From Ardenticatenaceae bacterium (GTDB lineage: Bacteria; Chloroflexota; Anaerolineae; Promineifilales; Promineifilaceae), in assembly GCA_020634315.1 (NCBI GenBank), contig JACKBV010000045.1, positions 1 to 25,941 of the forward strand: a stretch of DNA of 25,941 nt. The letters run 5' to 3'. The notes below the pieces were generated by a model that saw only the letters and a program-made list of their open reading frames with translations, ran no database searches and was not told the origin of the DNA. The position numbers and the translations under genes are program-made. Positions 16,365-24,095 of the stretch are shown piece by piece (positions within the stretch are counted from its first letter, which is position 1; every line of letters starts with the position of its first letter).

Positions 16365-17060
16365 TTAATACAACTCGCCTTTGTAGATGAGTTGGCGGGC
16401 TTTCATTTCTTCCAGCCTTGCTTCTGGCTCGTCACTGCCTTCGCCGCGCTTACCCTTCTTCTTCTGCTTTGATTCTTGGGCAAAATCACGGGCAGCAGCT
16501 TCTGCTTCCGCTTTACGTGGCGCGATTTCACGCCAATAACTGATGGGTTTACTCAACCGCTCTTTGTCGTGGATGTGTGCGGTGGTGCGGTCATAGCTGG
16601 CTAATTCATAGTCATGATCCATCTTAATGGCGTCAAAGGGGCAGAATTCCGCGCACAGACCACAGTTCATGCAAATATCAATGTCAATGTAAAATTCTTC
16701 TGGTTCAGGCTTGGGACGGCCGTTTGGCTGTGTGCCGCGCTTAATCCAGATACATTGTGGTGGACAAGCCTTGGCACAAATGCCGCAAGAAGTACACCAT
16801 TCGTGTCCCCATTTTTGTCCCGGTGCAGGTTCATCTGTCACCAAAAATGGCACAAAACGGAACCGTTCGGGCACAGGTAATTTCTCTTCGGGGTAGAACA
16901 CAGTAATGACACCGCGCCCTTCCAGGCTTTGCCGCACGGCCAATGCCTCGTCATTGTAGTAACGACCACCACGAGACGCCCAGAAAATGTCATCCATGTA
17001 AGTTGCGACAAAATGCTTAAAGGTAACGGCCATGCCTTTCAAAATGCCTAATCCGTACAT
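16365..17060 (-). CDS. nuoI: NADH-quinone oxidoreductase subunit I
   Basis: This 231-residue ferredoxin-like subunit of complex I carries the two 4Fe-4S clusters (N6a and N6b) that pass electrons to cluster N2. The ligands are visible: Cys89, 92, 95 with Cys140, and Cys130, 133, 136 with Cys99 (motifs CTSCGICAKACP and CMNCGLCAEFCP). The N-terminal VTFKHFVATYMDDIFWASRG is the usual membrane-facing helix. The C-terminal 60 residues are a charged Lys/Glu-rich tail (SKQKKKGKRGEG) longer than in many homologues. The start is set by GGAGAT 6 nt upstream. It follows nuoCD after 84 bases that hold a hairpin. It acts at the junction of the peripheral and membrane arms. Confidence 0.94.
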   Translation of the reverse strand: MYGLGILKGMAVTFKHFVATYMDDIFWASRGGRYYNDEALAVRQSLEGRGVITVFYPEEKLPVPERFRFVPFLVTDEPAPGQKWGHEWCTSCGICAKACPPQCIWIKRGTQPNGRPKPEPEEFYIDIDICMNCGLCAEFCPFDAIKMDHDYELASYDRTTAHIHDKERLSKPISYWREIAPRKAEAEAAARDFAQESKQKKKGKRGEGSDEPEARLEEMKARQLIYKGELY

Positions 17061-17098
17061 AGTATCTCCATAAAGAAACAGTAATTGCTGTCTGGTAG

Positions 17099-17124
17099 TC
17101 CGTAATCAGATGCTTGATTACGGA
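17099..17124 (-). promoter_or_regulatory. hairpin in the nuoCD-nuoI gap
   Basis: A perfect 10-bp stem (TCCGTAATCA / TGATTACGGA) surrounds a 6-nt loop. Imperfect complementarity continues outwards to about 17080 and 17142, so the full element is close to 60 nt. There is no T run. It may set the ratio of nuoCD to nuoI message by shielding 3' ends. Confidence 0.55.
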
Positions 17125-17144
17125 ACCGTCTGCCGATCACTGCT

Positions 17145-18965
17145 TTATCTGTCTACCTCGCCTAACACGATGTCAATACTGCCTAGAATGGCGACCACAT
17201 CAGCAACCTTGTGCCCCAAAGACATCTTTTCCAGAGCTGTCAGGTTGATGAACGAAGGAGAGCGCACATGGTAACGTGCCGGGTTGGCATCACGCCGTTT
17301 CGCCGTCACATAATAGCCCAGTTCGCCCTTCGGATTCTCGACACGCCCGTAAGATTCTCCAGCGCGTGGCATACGAATCGCGTATTGTGGCTTACCGCTG
17401 ATGATCGAACTGCCTTCTGTTTCTTGCAAATGTGGCAGCACCTGCTGCAAAATGCGCAGACTTTGCTGCATTTCATCCAGGCGAATCAAGTAGCGGTCGT
17501 AAATATCGCCGTTGTAACGCACGGCTACGTCAAAATCCAGGTGTTCGTAATAGGAATAAGGCTGTGCCCGGCGCACGTCATATTGCACACCACTGGCACG
17601 CAGTACCGGCCCGGCTGTGCTGTAGGCAATCGCGTCTTCGGCAGATAAATAACCCACGCCGATGCCGCGTGCCCGTACAATCTCGTTGCCGGTCATCAAC
17701 ACATCGCCTTGTTCAAGGGCGCGTGGTAGACGGTCATAAATCAAATCATGCAGGAATTTCATGATGGGGGTGCCACGTACATCTTCGGGCAGATCATAGG
17801 CCAATCCACCGAAGCGCATGTAGTTACACATCATGCGTGATCCGGATGTCGATTCAAACAGGTCCAGGATCAGCTCCCGCTCAATATAGAAGTAGAGCAT
17901 GGGAGTTTGCAGCGCACCCAGGTCATTGAGAAGGAACCCAACGGCCCACAAGTGGTTGACAATACGAGTCAACTCCACCATTAAAATACGAATCCATTCT
18001 GCTCGTTCCGGTACATCCACACCCATCAATTTTTCTACGGCCAGCACATAGCCGTGATTGTTGGACATGGACGAGATGTAATCAAGCCGGTCGGTGTATG
18101 GGATGTTCTGGATGAAGGTGTTGCGCTCACCAATTTTTTCGTGATTGCGATGCAGATACCCCATTACTGGTTTGAGGCCGACAATGGTTTCCCCATCCAA
18201 GGTTAGCGCCATGCGGAACACGCCATGCGTAGATGGATGTTGTGGCCCCATGTTGATGGTTACTTTGTCGGTTTTCAGGCCTGTTGATTGTTCGCGCGTG
18301 TAGGTGATACCGGCGTAGGAGTCAGTTTCTGCTTCTGGCTCTTCGAGGGTTGGCACCCAGCCCGCCGGATATTGCACATTTTTGCCGAAGGGGTTCTTTT
18401 CTTCGGCGCGGGAAACTTCGCCACCAGGCCAACGACTGCCAAATGGCTTGTTGTCTTCTTCGAAAAATGGCTCTTTCCAATCTTTGCGCATGGGATGACC
18501 GTGAAACCCATCCCAGGTGAGAATGCGGCGCAGGTCAGGGTGGCCTTCAAATTGGAAGCCAAACAGATCGTAGGCTTCGCGTTCCTGGTATTCGGCGCCA
18601 GGCCAAACCGGAACAAGCGATGGCAACACCGGATTATCGCGGTCTACCTGTACTTTCATGACTAAGGCCGGGCCGCCTTGGTTGATGCTGTAGGTGTGGT
18701 AGACCAATTCGAGTTTGTTTTCTTCGATTAGATCGACGCCAGTTATGCTGGAGAGATAGTTAAACCCCAGTTCGTCGCGTAAGGCCTGGCTGACTTGGAC
18801 GACTTTGTCGGGGTGAACGACGATGCCTTCGTAGCCGTCGCGTGTTTCGTCCTGAATGTGGTCAGGGAAGCGTTGTTTGAGTACGGCCGTTGCCGCGGCA
18901 ATAGGGTCTTCGGCAGAATCAGGCATGGCGCCAGCATGGGGGGCTTCTAAAATCATGTCACTCAT
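17145..18965 (-). CDS. nuoCD: NADH-quinone oxidoreductase fused subunits C and D
   Basis: This 606-residue fusion combines NuoC (about 22-190, with the signature AYDLFGFQFEGHPDLRRIL at 131-149) and NuoD (about 232-606, beginning VTINMGPQHPSTHGV at 235-249 and ending SIDIVLGEVDR). They are joined by a roughly 40-residue linker. NuoD is the hydrogenase-large-subunit-like protein that forms the quinone pocket next to cluster N2 of NuoB. The C-D fusion is also known in E. coli, while many bacteria keep them apart. The NuoC part keeps the GFHGHPMRKDW end. The ATG at 18965 follows nuoB by 20 bases with GAGG about 10 nt upstream. A second in-frame ATG 3 codons on is possible. Confidence 0.95.
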   Translation of the reverse strand: MSDMILEAPHAGAMPDSAEDPIAAATAVLKQRFPDHIQDETRDGYEGIVVHPDKVVQVSQALRDELGFNYLSSITGVDLIEENKLELVYHTYSINQGGPALVMKVQVDRDNPVLPSLVPVWPGAEYQEREAYDLFGFQFEGHPDLRRILTWDGFHGHPMRKDWKEPFFEEDNKPFGSRWPGGEVSRAEEKNPFGKNVQYPAGWVPTLEEPEAETDSYAGITYTREQSTGLKTDKVTINMGPQHPSTHGVFRMALTLDGETIVGLKPVMGYLHRNHEKIGERNTFIQNIPYTDRLDYISSMSNNHGYVLAVEKLMGVDVPERAEWIRILMVELTRIVNHLWAVGFLLNDLGALQTPMLYFYIERELILDLFESTSGSRMMCNYMRFGGLAYDLPEDVRGTPIMKFLHDLIYDRLPRALEQGDVLMTGNEIVRARGIGVGYLSAEDAIAYSTAGPVLRASGVQYDVRRAQPYSYYEHLDFDVAVRYNGDIYDRYLIRLDEMQQSLRILQQVLPHLQETEGSSIISGKPQYAIRMPRAGESYGRVENPKGELGYYVTAKRRDANPARYHVRSPSFINLTALEKMSLGHKVADVVAILGSIDIVLGEVDR

Positions 18966-18985
18966 GGGTCATTTTTCCTCTGGCG

Positions 18986-19648
18986 TTATGATGCCTCAGT
19001 TACAGCCTCGCTCTTGACCGCTTCCTTTTTGATAATGTCTACCTGCCGCATGTCATACAAATCCGGGCCAAGTCTGGGCACAGGAATCATTTCGGCAGTA
19101 GGATCATTTTTGCGGTACCAGGGAACGGTGGCAATAGATTGTTGGTCGATTTTTTCTTGTAGGGCAATTAACCCGTTAATCAATGCCTGTGGTGTGGGGG
19201 GGCAGCCGGGAATATAGACATCTACGGGGATGAATTTATCGACCCCATCGACGACGTTGTACCCTTCTTTAAATGGGCCGCCACCAGAGGCGCATGCACC
19301 CATACTCACGACGTAACGCGGTTCGGCAATCTGGTTGTACAAACGGACGATGATCGGAACCATCTTCTTGGTGACAGTGCCAGAGACGATCATGAGATCT
19401 GCCTGGCGGGGAGAGGCACGGAATACTTCCATGCCAAAGCGTGAGAGGTCAAAGCGGCTCGATGCCGTGCAAATCATCTCAATGGCACAGCAAGCCAGGC
19501 CGAAACCGAGCGGCCAAAGCGAGTTGCGACGTGACCAGTTGTAGATGGGGTCCAGCAACTTGGCCAGGTTGGTAATTACCACATTGTTTTGTACTTCATC
19601 TGGCACGGCGATGTCAGGTGAAGCAGCGCCTGCATTCGTTGTCGTCAT
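18986..19648 (-). CDS. nuoB: NADH-quinone oxidoreductase subunit B
   Basis: This 220-residue subunit carries the N2 4Fe-4S cluster, the last electron carrier before quinone. All ligands are present: the adjacent Cys53 and Cys54 in GLACCAIEM, Cys119 in GACASGGGPF and Cys149 in PGCPPTP. The C-terminal tail after about 180 is variable and includes MIPVPRLGPDLYDMRQ. The ATG at 19648 overlaps the stop of iscX by 4 bases (ATGA), so translation is coupled. GAGGAG lies about 11 nt upstream. NuoA, which normally precedes NuoB, is absent from this position; iscX takes its place. The other complex I subunits (A, E-H, J-N) are not in the window. Confidence 0.95.
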   Translation of the reverse strand: MTTTNAGAASPDIAVPDEVQNNVVITNLAKLLDPIYNWSRRNSLWPLGFGLACCAIEMICTASSRFDLSRFGMEVFRASPRQADLMIVSGTVTKKMVPIIVRLYNQIAEPRYVVSMGACASGGGPFKEGYNVVDGVDKFIPVDVYIPGCPPTPQALINGLIALQEKIDQQSIATVPWYRKNDPTAEMIPVPRLGPDLYDMRQVDIIKKEAVKSEAVTEAS

Positions 19649-19878
19649 AGGCTTACTGTCTCCTCATACCAAACATTTAAAATGTCAAGCAGCACTTGTT
19701 CGGTCACAATAGCGGGGTCATCGTTAAATCCGGGTAAGGTTTGAATCGCGTCCATCAACTCATGCAGCCCAATAGATTCAGGATTTTTCTCTGGATAATG
19801 CTCTATTAAAGCCATGACGATGGCGTAAGTTGAATCCCAATAGAGTTCAGGGGCATTGCCCGTCAACGTTTTTCCCAC
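19645..19878 (-). CDS. iscX: IscX-like protein (Fe-S assembly, PF04384)
   Basis: This small acidic protein of 77 residues matches the IscX pattern I know: a tryptophan before the first helix (ELYWDSTYAIVMALIEHYP), EKNPESIGLHELMDAI, then the acidic LPGFNDDP and a C-terminal ILNVWYEE helix. IscX (YfhJ) binds IscS and iron and tunes cluster assembly in E. coli. The start is uncertain: GTG at 19878, or TTG at 19866, which has AGGTGGG at a better distance. Its stop overlaps the nuoB start by 4 bases. A good promoter lies about 115 bases upstream. No other isc gene is nearby, so here the protein appears tied to complex I production rather than to an isc operon (inference). Confidence 0.8.
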   Translation of the reverse strand: MGKTLTGNAPELYWDSTYAIVMALIEHYPEKNPESIGLHELMDAIQTLPGFNDDPAIVTEQVLLDILNVWYEETVSL

Positions 19879-19996
19879 CTGGATGTTGTGTACTTTTGGC
19901 GCTGTTTCCTATCTTTATGTTGCAGCGCTTGTTGGTACATAAGTATATTCAATTGTGCCTGACGGGGCGAATTATTTATGATTTCTTTCACAAAGT

Positions 19997-20025
19997 AGTG
20001 TATCTTTTGCCGGAAATGATGTCAA
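19997..20025 (-). promoter_or_regulatory. sigma-70-like promoter of the iscX-nuoB-nuoCD-nuoI-mrp operon
   Basis: On the minus strand a perfect TTGACA (20020-20025) is followed by a 17-bp spacer and TACACT (19997-20002). Transcription should start near 19990, giving a leader of about 110 nt before iscX. This leader contains a 6-bp GCGCTG/CAGCGC inverted repeat but no riboswitch I recognise. Confidence 0.65.
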
Positions 20026-20088
20026 AAATTCGGGCTGTGTTGCGTTCTGTCCTATGTATGATGGAACGGCCGTATCGGGAAAGATAAC

Positions 20089-20121
20089 AAAACGCCCTGA
20101 CTCGTCCGTTCAGGGCGTTTT
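20089..20121 (-). terminator. intrinsic terminator of the helix-hairpin-helix protein gene
   Basis: The 12-base arms AAAACGCCCTGA (20089-20100) and TCAGGGCGTTTT (20110-20121) pair around a 9-nt loop. On the minus strand the stem ends in TTTT followed by GTTATCTTT. The arms are symmetrical, so it could also stop plus-strand transcription. It separates this gene from the nuo promoter. Confidence 0.8.
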
Positions 20122-20154
20122 GGATTGTTTATGAATGAAGCGATTGTTACGCAT

Positions 20155-20790
20155 TTAGAGCGGAACTTGTCGCCCACCTTTCAGTTCGTCTTGGAAGATT
20201 GCCAGTGCTTCCCAGTTTCCCGCAGCAGCCAGACTTGCCTGTTGCGCCCAGGTGCTGGGGTCTGCCAATTGAAAGCGTGGCCCGGCATCTTCCAGGATTT
20301 GTGAGATTTGCGCCAGGTCTGTTGCGGCGAGTTGCGCAAATGTAAGGATGCCCGCGTTAGACAATAGCTCGGAAATCTTGGGGCCAATCCCTTCAATTTT
20401 GGTCAGGTCGTCAGGCTTGACAGGGGCGGGCGGTGCTGTTTCTTCTGGTGCCGCCTCTGTGACGGTTTCGGGTTCGTCATGGTGTGGTTCTGCTGCGTAA
20501 ACGGCCGTTTCCGCATGAACATCGTGAGCATCATGATCATCATGAGCAACGACGACTGCCGCTTCACTTGTTTCGTGGACATTCAAGATACGCTTGTCGT
20601 GGCTAGAATCTTCACCCTCAACTTGCTTCCACCACTCCCAAAACACAACTAGCAGGATAATGGCGAGAACAACCAGGAGCAGAGCAACCAGGATGTTGCC
20701 ACGTTCCTGTTGTTGTAACACAATGGCCAGAGCCGATTGCTGTGATAGGGTCAACGCTGTGACGGTTGCTGTATATAAACCAGGGATCAT
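20155..20790 (-). CDS. membrane-anchored helix-hairpin-helix protein
   Basis: The 211-residue protein has one strong transmembrane segment (about 32-50, LVALLLVVLAIILLVVF). A linker rich in His, Asp, Glu and Ala follows (about 64-125, including HDDHDAHDVHAE and EPHHDEPE). At the end is a helix-hairpin-helix type domain (128-200) with LTKIEGIGPKISELLSNAGI and WAQQASLAAAGNWEAL, a pattern seen in predicted endonuclease-like HhH proteins (COG3743 type). That family is widespread but its role is not established. The HhH end most likely faces the cytoplasm (inference). The AGGAGG site about 10 nt before the ATG supports the start. It diverges from tex, shares a roughly 124-bp intergenic region with it, and ends in a clear terminator. 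Confidence 0.82.
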   Translation of the reverse strand: MIPGLYTATVTALTLSQQSALAIVLQQQERGNILVALLLVVLAIILLVVFWEWWKQVEGEDSSHDKRILNVHETSEAAVVVAHDDHDAHDVHAETAVYAAEPHHDEPETVTEAAPEETAPPAPVKPDDLTKIEGIGPKISELLSNAGILTFAQLAATDLAQISQILEDAGPRFQLADPSTWAQQASLAAAGNWEALAIFQDELKGGRQVPL

Positions 20791-20899
20791 TGCTTGTTAA
20801 CCTCCTGTTTCTTCATGCCGATCCAATTTCCATTTAAGTTTAACGTGCCTTTGGTCAACAGCCAAGGAGAAAGTACTGGAGTCCGCCCGTATTCTCCCT

Positions 20900-20905
20900 T
20901 ATAAT
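20900..20905 (+). promoter_or_regulatory. -10 box of tex, placed for a leaderless transcript
   Basis: A perfect TATAAT ends 9 bases before the tex ATG (20915). Transcription would start at about 20912-20915, on or just before the ATG. There is no ribosome site in the gap and no convincing -35. Confidence 0.6.
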
Positions 20906-20914
20906 GCTGCTATT

Positions 20915-23056
20915 ATGAGTTACGCCGAACAAATTGCTCCCCACTTACAATTACGCCCATCGCAAGTTAATGCCGTTATTGAACTGCTGGACAGTGGTAA
21001 CACGATTCCCTTTGTTGCACGCTACCGCAAAGAAGCAACTGGCAGTTTGGATGAAGACCAACTGCGTCAGATTCAGGAACTTTTGGGTAAGCTGCGTGCG
21101 TTGGATGAACGTCGTCAGGTGATTATAACGGCCGTTAACGAGCAAGATAAATTGACGCCAGAACTGCGACAGCTGTTTTTGGCGGCGACGACCTTGACCG
21201 AGCTAGAGGATTTGTATCAGCCATACAAGCCCAAGCGCAAAACGCGAGCCAGCGTGGCGCGAGAGAAAGGGCTGGAGCCATTAGCTCAGTTTATTTTGCA
21301 GCAGTTGCAAACACAGCAAACGGCAGCAGAAATCGCCGCTCCCTTTGTGACCGAAGAAGTTCCCACTGTGGAGGATGCTTTGGCTGGTGCGCGTGACATT
21401 GTGGCCGAAATGATTAGCGATCATGCGCTGATTCGCCAGCGTGTACGTGAAAAGGCGCTGCAATGGGGGCTGCTGCGGGTTGAGAAAATAGAAGAGGCTG
21501 TTGACGAGCGGGCGGTTTACGAGTTGTATTATGCGTTTCAGATGCGCGTGGATCGGTTACGGCCGTATCAAATCCTGGCAATCAATCGCGGCGAAGCAGA
21601 AAAAGTGCTGCGTGTCCATGTCGACATCGCGGAAAAAGATTGGCTGCTGGCAATGCGCAGCGTCATTCGCCCCGACCGGCACAGCCCATTGGCCGAACAG
21701 TTGCAAGAAGCGATGATCGATGCCGCCCAACGGCTGCTGTTACCGGCAATTGAACGGGATATACGGCGCACGCTTTCAGAAACGGCCGAAACACATGCCA
21801 TCGCCGTCTTTGCCGAAAATTTGCGTAACTTATTAAGCCAACCGCCGTTAGCCGGGCACACTGTGTTGGGCCTTGATCCTGGCTATCGCACCGGCTGCAA
21901 AGTCGCCATTGTCGATGCGACCGGCAAGGTGCTGGAGATAGGCACAATTTACCCCCACCCACCACAAAATCGGCGCGAAGAGGCGCTGAAGCAGTTGGCT
22001 ATGTGGGTGAATCGTCATCATGTGACGCTCATCACCATTGGCAATGGCACCGCCTCGCGCGAAACCGAACAAGTCGCGGCCGAGTTAACGCGCAGCCTGG
22101 ATTTCTTGCGCTATCTCATGGTGGATGAATCGGGAGCCAGTGTCTACAGCGCCAGCAAACTGGCTAAAGCGGAATTGCCTGAGTTGGATGTGACGATACG
22201 CGGCGCGGTCTCTATTGCGCGTCGCGCCCAAGACCCGTTGGCGGAATTGGTGAAGATTGACCCGAAGTCTATTGGCGTGGGATTGTATCAGCATGATGTG
22301 AACCAGAAGCAGCTTTCGGATGCGCTGGCCGGTGTTGTCGAGACGGTGGTTAATCGTGTTGGGGTTGATGTGAATACCGCTTCCCCGGCGCTGCTCACGT
22401 ATGTTTCGGGCATTGGCCCGAAATTGGCGGAGAAGATTGTGGCGCATCGGGATAAGAACGGCCGTTTCCCCAACCGCCAATCCCTGCTCGACATCAATGG
22501 CTTGGGCAACAAAGCGTTTGAGCAGTGTGCCGGTTTTTTGCGCATTCGGGAAGGCGACAACCCGCTGGATGCCAGTGCCATTCACCCGGAGAGTTACGGC
22601 GTGGCAACGGCCGTTTTGCAGTATGCTGGCCTGCCTCTGGCAACACCCCCCGCACAGCGCGAACCAGCCCTGATAACATTGCAGCAAAAACAGCCGCTGT
22701 CACAGTTAGCGGTTGAACTGGGCACTGGTGTGCCCACCCTCACCGACATCTTTGCCCAATTAATGCGTCCTGGGCGTGACCCGCGTGAAGATTTACCGCT
22801 GCCCATTTTGCGCAGCGACGTGTTGTCCATGGCTGATTTGCGCCCTGGCATGCGGCTGAATGGAACCGTGCGCAACGTTGTCGATTTTGGCGCATTCATT
22901 GATATTGGCGTCAAACAAGATGGCCTGCTGCATCGCAGCCAGATTCCACGCCGTACCCAACTTGGCGTTGGCGATGTGGTTGAAATCACCATCCTCAAAG
23001 TAGACGCCGAACGCAAACGAATCGGCCTGGGATGGCCGACAGCAGACGAAAACTAA
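20915..23056 (+). CDS. tex: Tex-family transcription accessory protein (S1 RNA-binding)
   Basis: The 713-residue protein is typical of Tex (YhgF). The N-terminal helical region has RPSQVNAVIELLDSGNTIPF and ARYRKEATGSLDE (about 14-47). A YqgF/RNase H-like domain begins VLGLDPGYRTGCKVAI (about 313-328). Tandem helix-hairpin-helix motifs follow (VSGIGPKLAEKIVAHR and DINGLGNKAFEQCAG, about 490-545), and a C-terminal S1 domain (GTVRNVVDFGAFIDIG, about 640-710). Tex binds RNA and DNA and is known to affect transcription and, in some pathogens, toxin gene expression. Its length is at the short end of the family because little follows the S1 domain. The ATG at 20915 is the natural start but has no ribosome site and sits 9 bases after a perfect -10, so translation is probably leaderless. 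Confidence 0.95.
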   Translation: MSYAEQIAPHLQLRPSQVNAVIELLDSGNTIPFVARYRKEATGSLDEDQLRQIQELLGKLRALDERRQVIITAVNEQDKLTPELRQLFLAATTLTELEDLYQPYKPKRKTRASVAREKGLEPLAQFILQQLQTQQTAAEIAAPFVTEEVPTVEDALAGARDIVAEMISDHALIRQRVREKALQWGLLRVEKIEEAVDERAVYELYYAFQMRVDRLRPYQILAINRGEAEKVLRVHVDIAEKDWLLAMRSVIRPDRHSPLAEQLQEAMIDAAQRLLLPAIERDIRRTLSETAETHAIAVFAENLRNLLSQPPLAGHTVLGLDPGYRTGCKVAIVDATGKVLEIGTIYPHPPQNRREEALKQLAMWVNRHHVTLITIGNGTASRETEQVAAELTRSLDFLRYLMVDESGASVYSASKLAKAELPELDVTIRGAVSIARRAQDPLAELVKIDPKSIGVGLYQHDVNQKQLSDALAGVVETVVNRVGVDVNTASPALLTYVSGIGPKLAEKIVAHRDKNGRFPNRQSLLDINGLGNKAFEQCAGFLRIREGDNPLDASAIHPESYGVATAVLQYAGLPLATPPAQREPALITLQQKQPLSQLAVELGTGVPTLTDIFAQLMRPGRDPREDLPLPILRSDVLSMADLRPGMRLNGTVRNVVDFGAFIDIGVKQDGLLHRSQIPRRTQLGVGDVVEITILKVDAERKRIGLGWPTADEN

Positions 23057-23067
23057 TCGTTTTTTGT

Positions 23068-23129
23068 AGAGCTTATGGCTGTTACGTATTGCGCTCCAAA
23101 TACGCAATACGTAACAATCATCAAGCTCT
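23068..23129. repeat. compound inverted repeat after tex
   Basis: A perfect 13-bp inner stem (23081-23093 with 23103-23115, 9-nt loop) is enclosed by a 7-bp outer stem (AGAGCTT 23068-23074 with AAGCTCT 23123-23129). Unpaired 6-7-nt segments lie between them. No T run follows on the plus strand, though six T precede it (23060-23065). It could end or stabilise the tex message, or be a small mobile-type repeat. Confidence 0.65.
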
Positions 23130-23169
23130 TCTGAACCCCAAAAGAACCGCATAAAATAAATCAGTTTAT

Positions 23170-23193
23170 TGTTCAACCCCCCATGATTGAACA
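23170..23193 (+). promoter_or_regulatory. operator-like dyad ahead of the ABC exporter operon
   Basis: TGTTCAA (23170-23176) and TTGAACA (23187-23193) are exact complements 10 bp apart. The dyad overlaps the region just before the ribosome site of the ABC ATPase gene. An AT-rich TAAAAT (23152-23157) upstream could be a -10. Binding by a local repressor is inferred; no regulator gene is in the window. Confidence 0.4.
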
Positions 23194-23207
23194 CGAGGAG
23201 CATCCTG

Positions 23208-24086
23208 ATGAGCATAATAGAAGTCAATCATTTGTCTAAGTATTATGGCAAAGCGAAGGCGCGTGGCATCGTAGATGTTTCATTTAATGTCGAAGAAGGG
23301 GAAATTTTTGGCTTTATCGGGCCAAACGGTGCTGGCAAATCAACCACGATTCGTTTGTTTTTGTCTTTGATATATCCCAGCAGCGGCGAGGCCAAAATTT
23401 TTGGCAAAGATTGTATCCAGTATGGCCCCGAAATTCGCCAGGACATCGGCTATTTGCCCTCCGAAGTGTTTTATTATGAAGGGATGAAGGTGCTAGACCT
23501 GCTCAAATATTCGGCCAGTTTTTATCACAAAGATTGCAGCAAACGATTGCACGAACTGGCTGAACTAATGGAGCTAGACCTGACACGGCGCATTGATGAC
23601 CTCTCTTACGGCAATAAAAAGAAAGTGGGCATTGTGCAGGGGCTGCTGCACCAGCCCAAGCTCATTGTTTTGGATGAGCCAACCAGCGGCCTCGACCCGC
23701 TAATGCAGCGCAAATTCTTCAACCTGATCCGAGAAGAAAATGAGCGCGGCGCGACTATCTTCTTTTCCTCCCACATCTTGGGCGAGGTGCAGAAGATGTG
23801 TAACCGTGTGGCAATCATCAAAGAAGGCAGCATCATCAATATTCAAGACATCAAGACGCTGCAAAAAGACAACTACAAGAAAATTAGAGTGGCCGGAAAC
23901 GGCCTTGATGAAGCGCGGTTTGCTGTAGAAGGGGTCAATAATTTGGAACGAGAAGATGGTGCGATTAGCTTCTTCTTTAAGGGTGACATCAACATGATGA
24001 TGCGTTTGCTCAGTGAGCAAGAAGTCGCCGACGTAACCATTGAAGAGCCAACCCTGGAAGAAATCTTCATGCATTACTACGAGTAA
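23208..24086 (+). CDS. ABC transporter ATP-binding protein (ABC-2 exporter type)
   Basis: The 292-residue nucleotide-binding subunit has Walker A GPNGAGKST (38-46), signature LSYGNKKKVGI (132-142, a variant of LSGGQ common in this exporter group), Walker B LIVLDEP (152-158), a D-loop SGLD and the switch His in FFSSHILGE. After the ATPase core (about 215) comes an accessory C-terminal domain ending EPTLEEIFMHYY, typical of drug, lantibiotic or lipid exporters of the CcmA/NatA class. The ATG at 23208 is set by GAGGAG 8 nt upstream; the TTG at 23187 lies inside the dyad. It is followed after 9 bases by its first permease. The substrate cannot be told from sequence. Confidence 0.93.
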   Translation: MSIIEVNHLSKYYGKAKARGIVDVSFNVEEGEIFGFIGPNGAGKSTTIRLFLSLIYPSSGEAKIFGKDCIQYGPEIRQDIGYLPSEVFYYEGMKVLDLLKYSASFYHKDCSKRLHELAELMELDLTRRIDDLSYGNKKKVGIVQGLLHQPKLIVLDEPTSGLDPLMQRKFFNLIREENERGATIFFSSHILGEVQKMCNRVAIIKEGSIINIQDIKTLQKDNYKKIRVAGNGLDEARFAVEGVNNLEREDGAISFFFKGDINMMMRLLSEQEVADVTIEEPTLEEIFMHYYE

Positions 24087-24095
24087 GGGGGCGCA

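Noticed and set aside
19830..20087. 85-codon plus-strand frame ending just before the terminator at 20089
   Set aside because: It runs opposite iscX and its promoter, lacks a ribosome site and has no recognisable domain. The terminator is explained by the minus-strand HhH gene.
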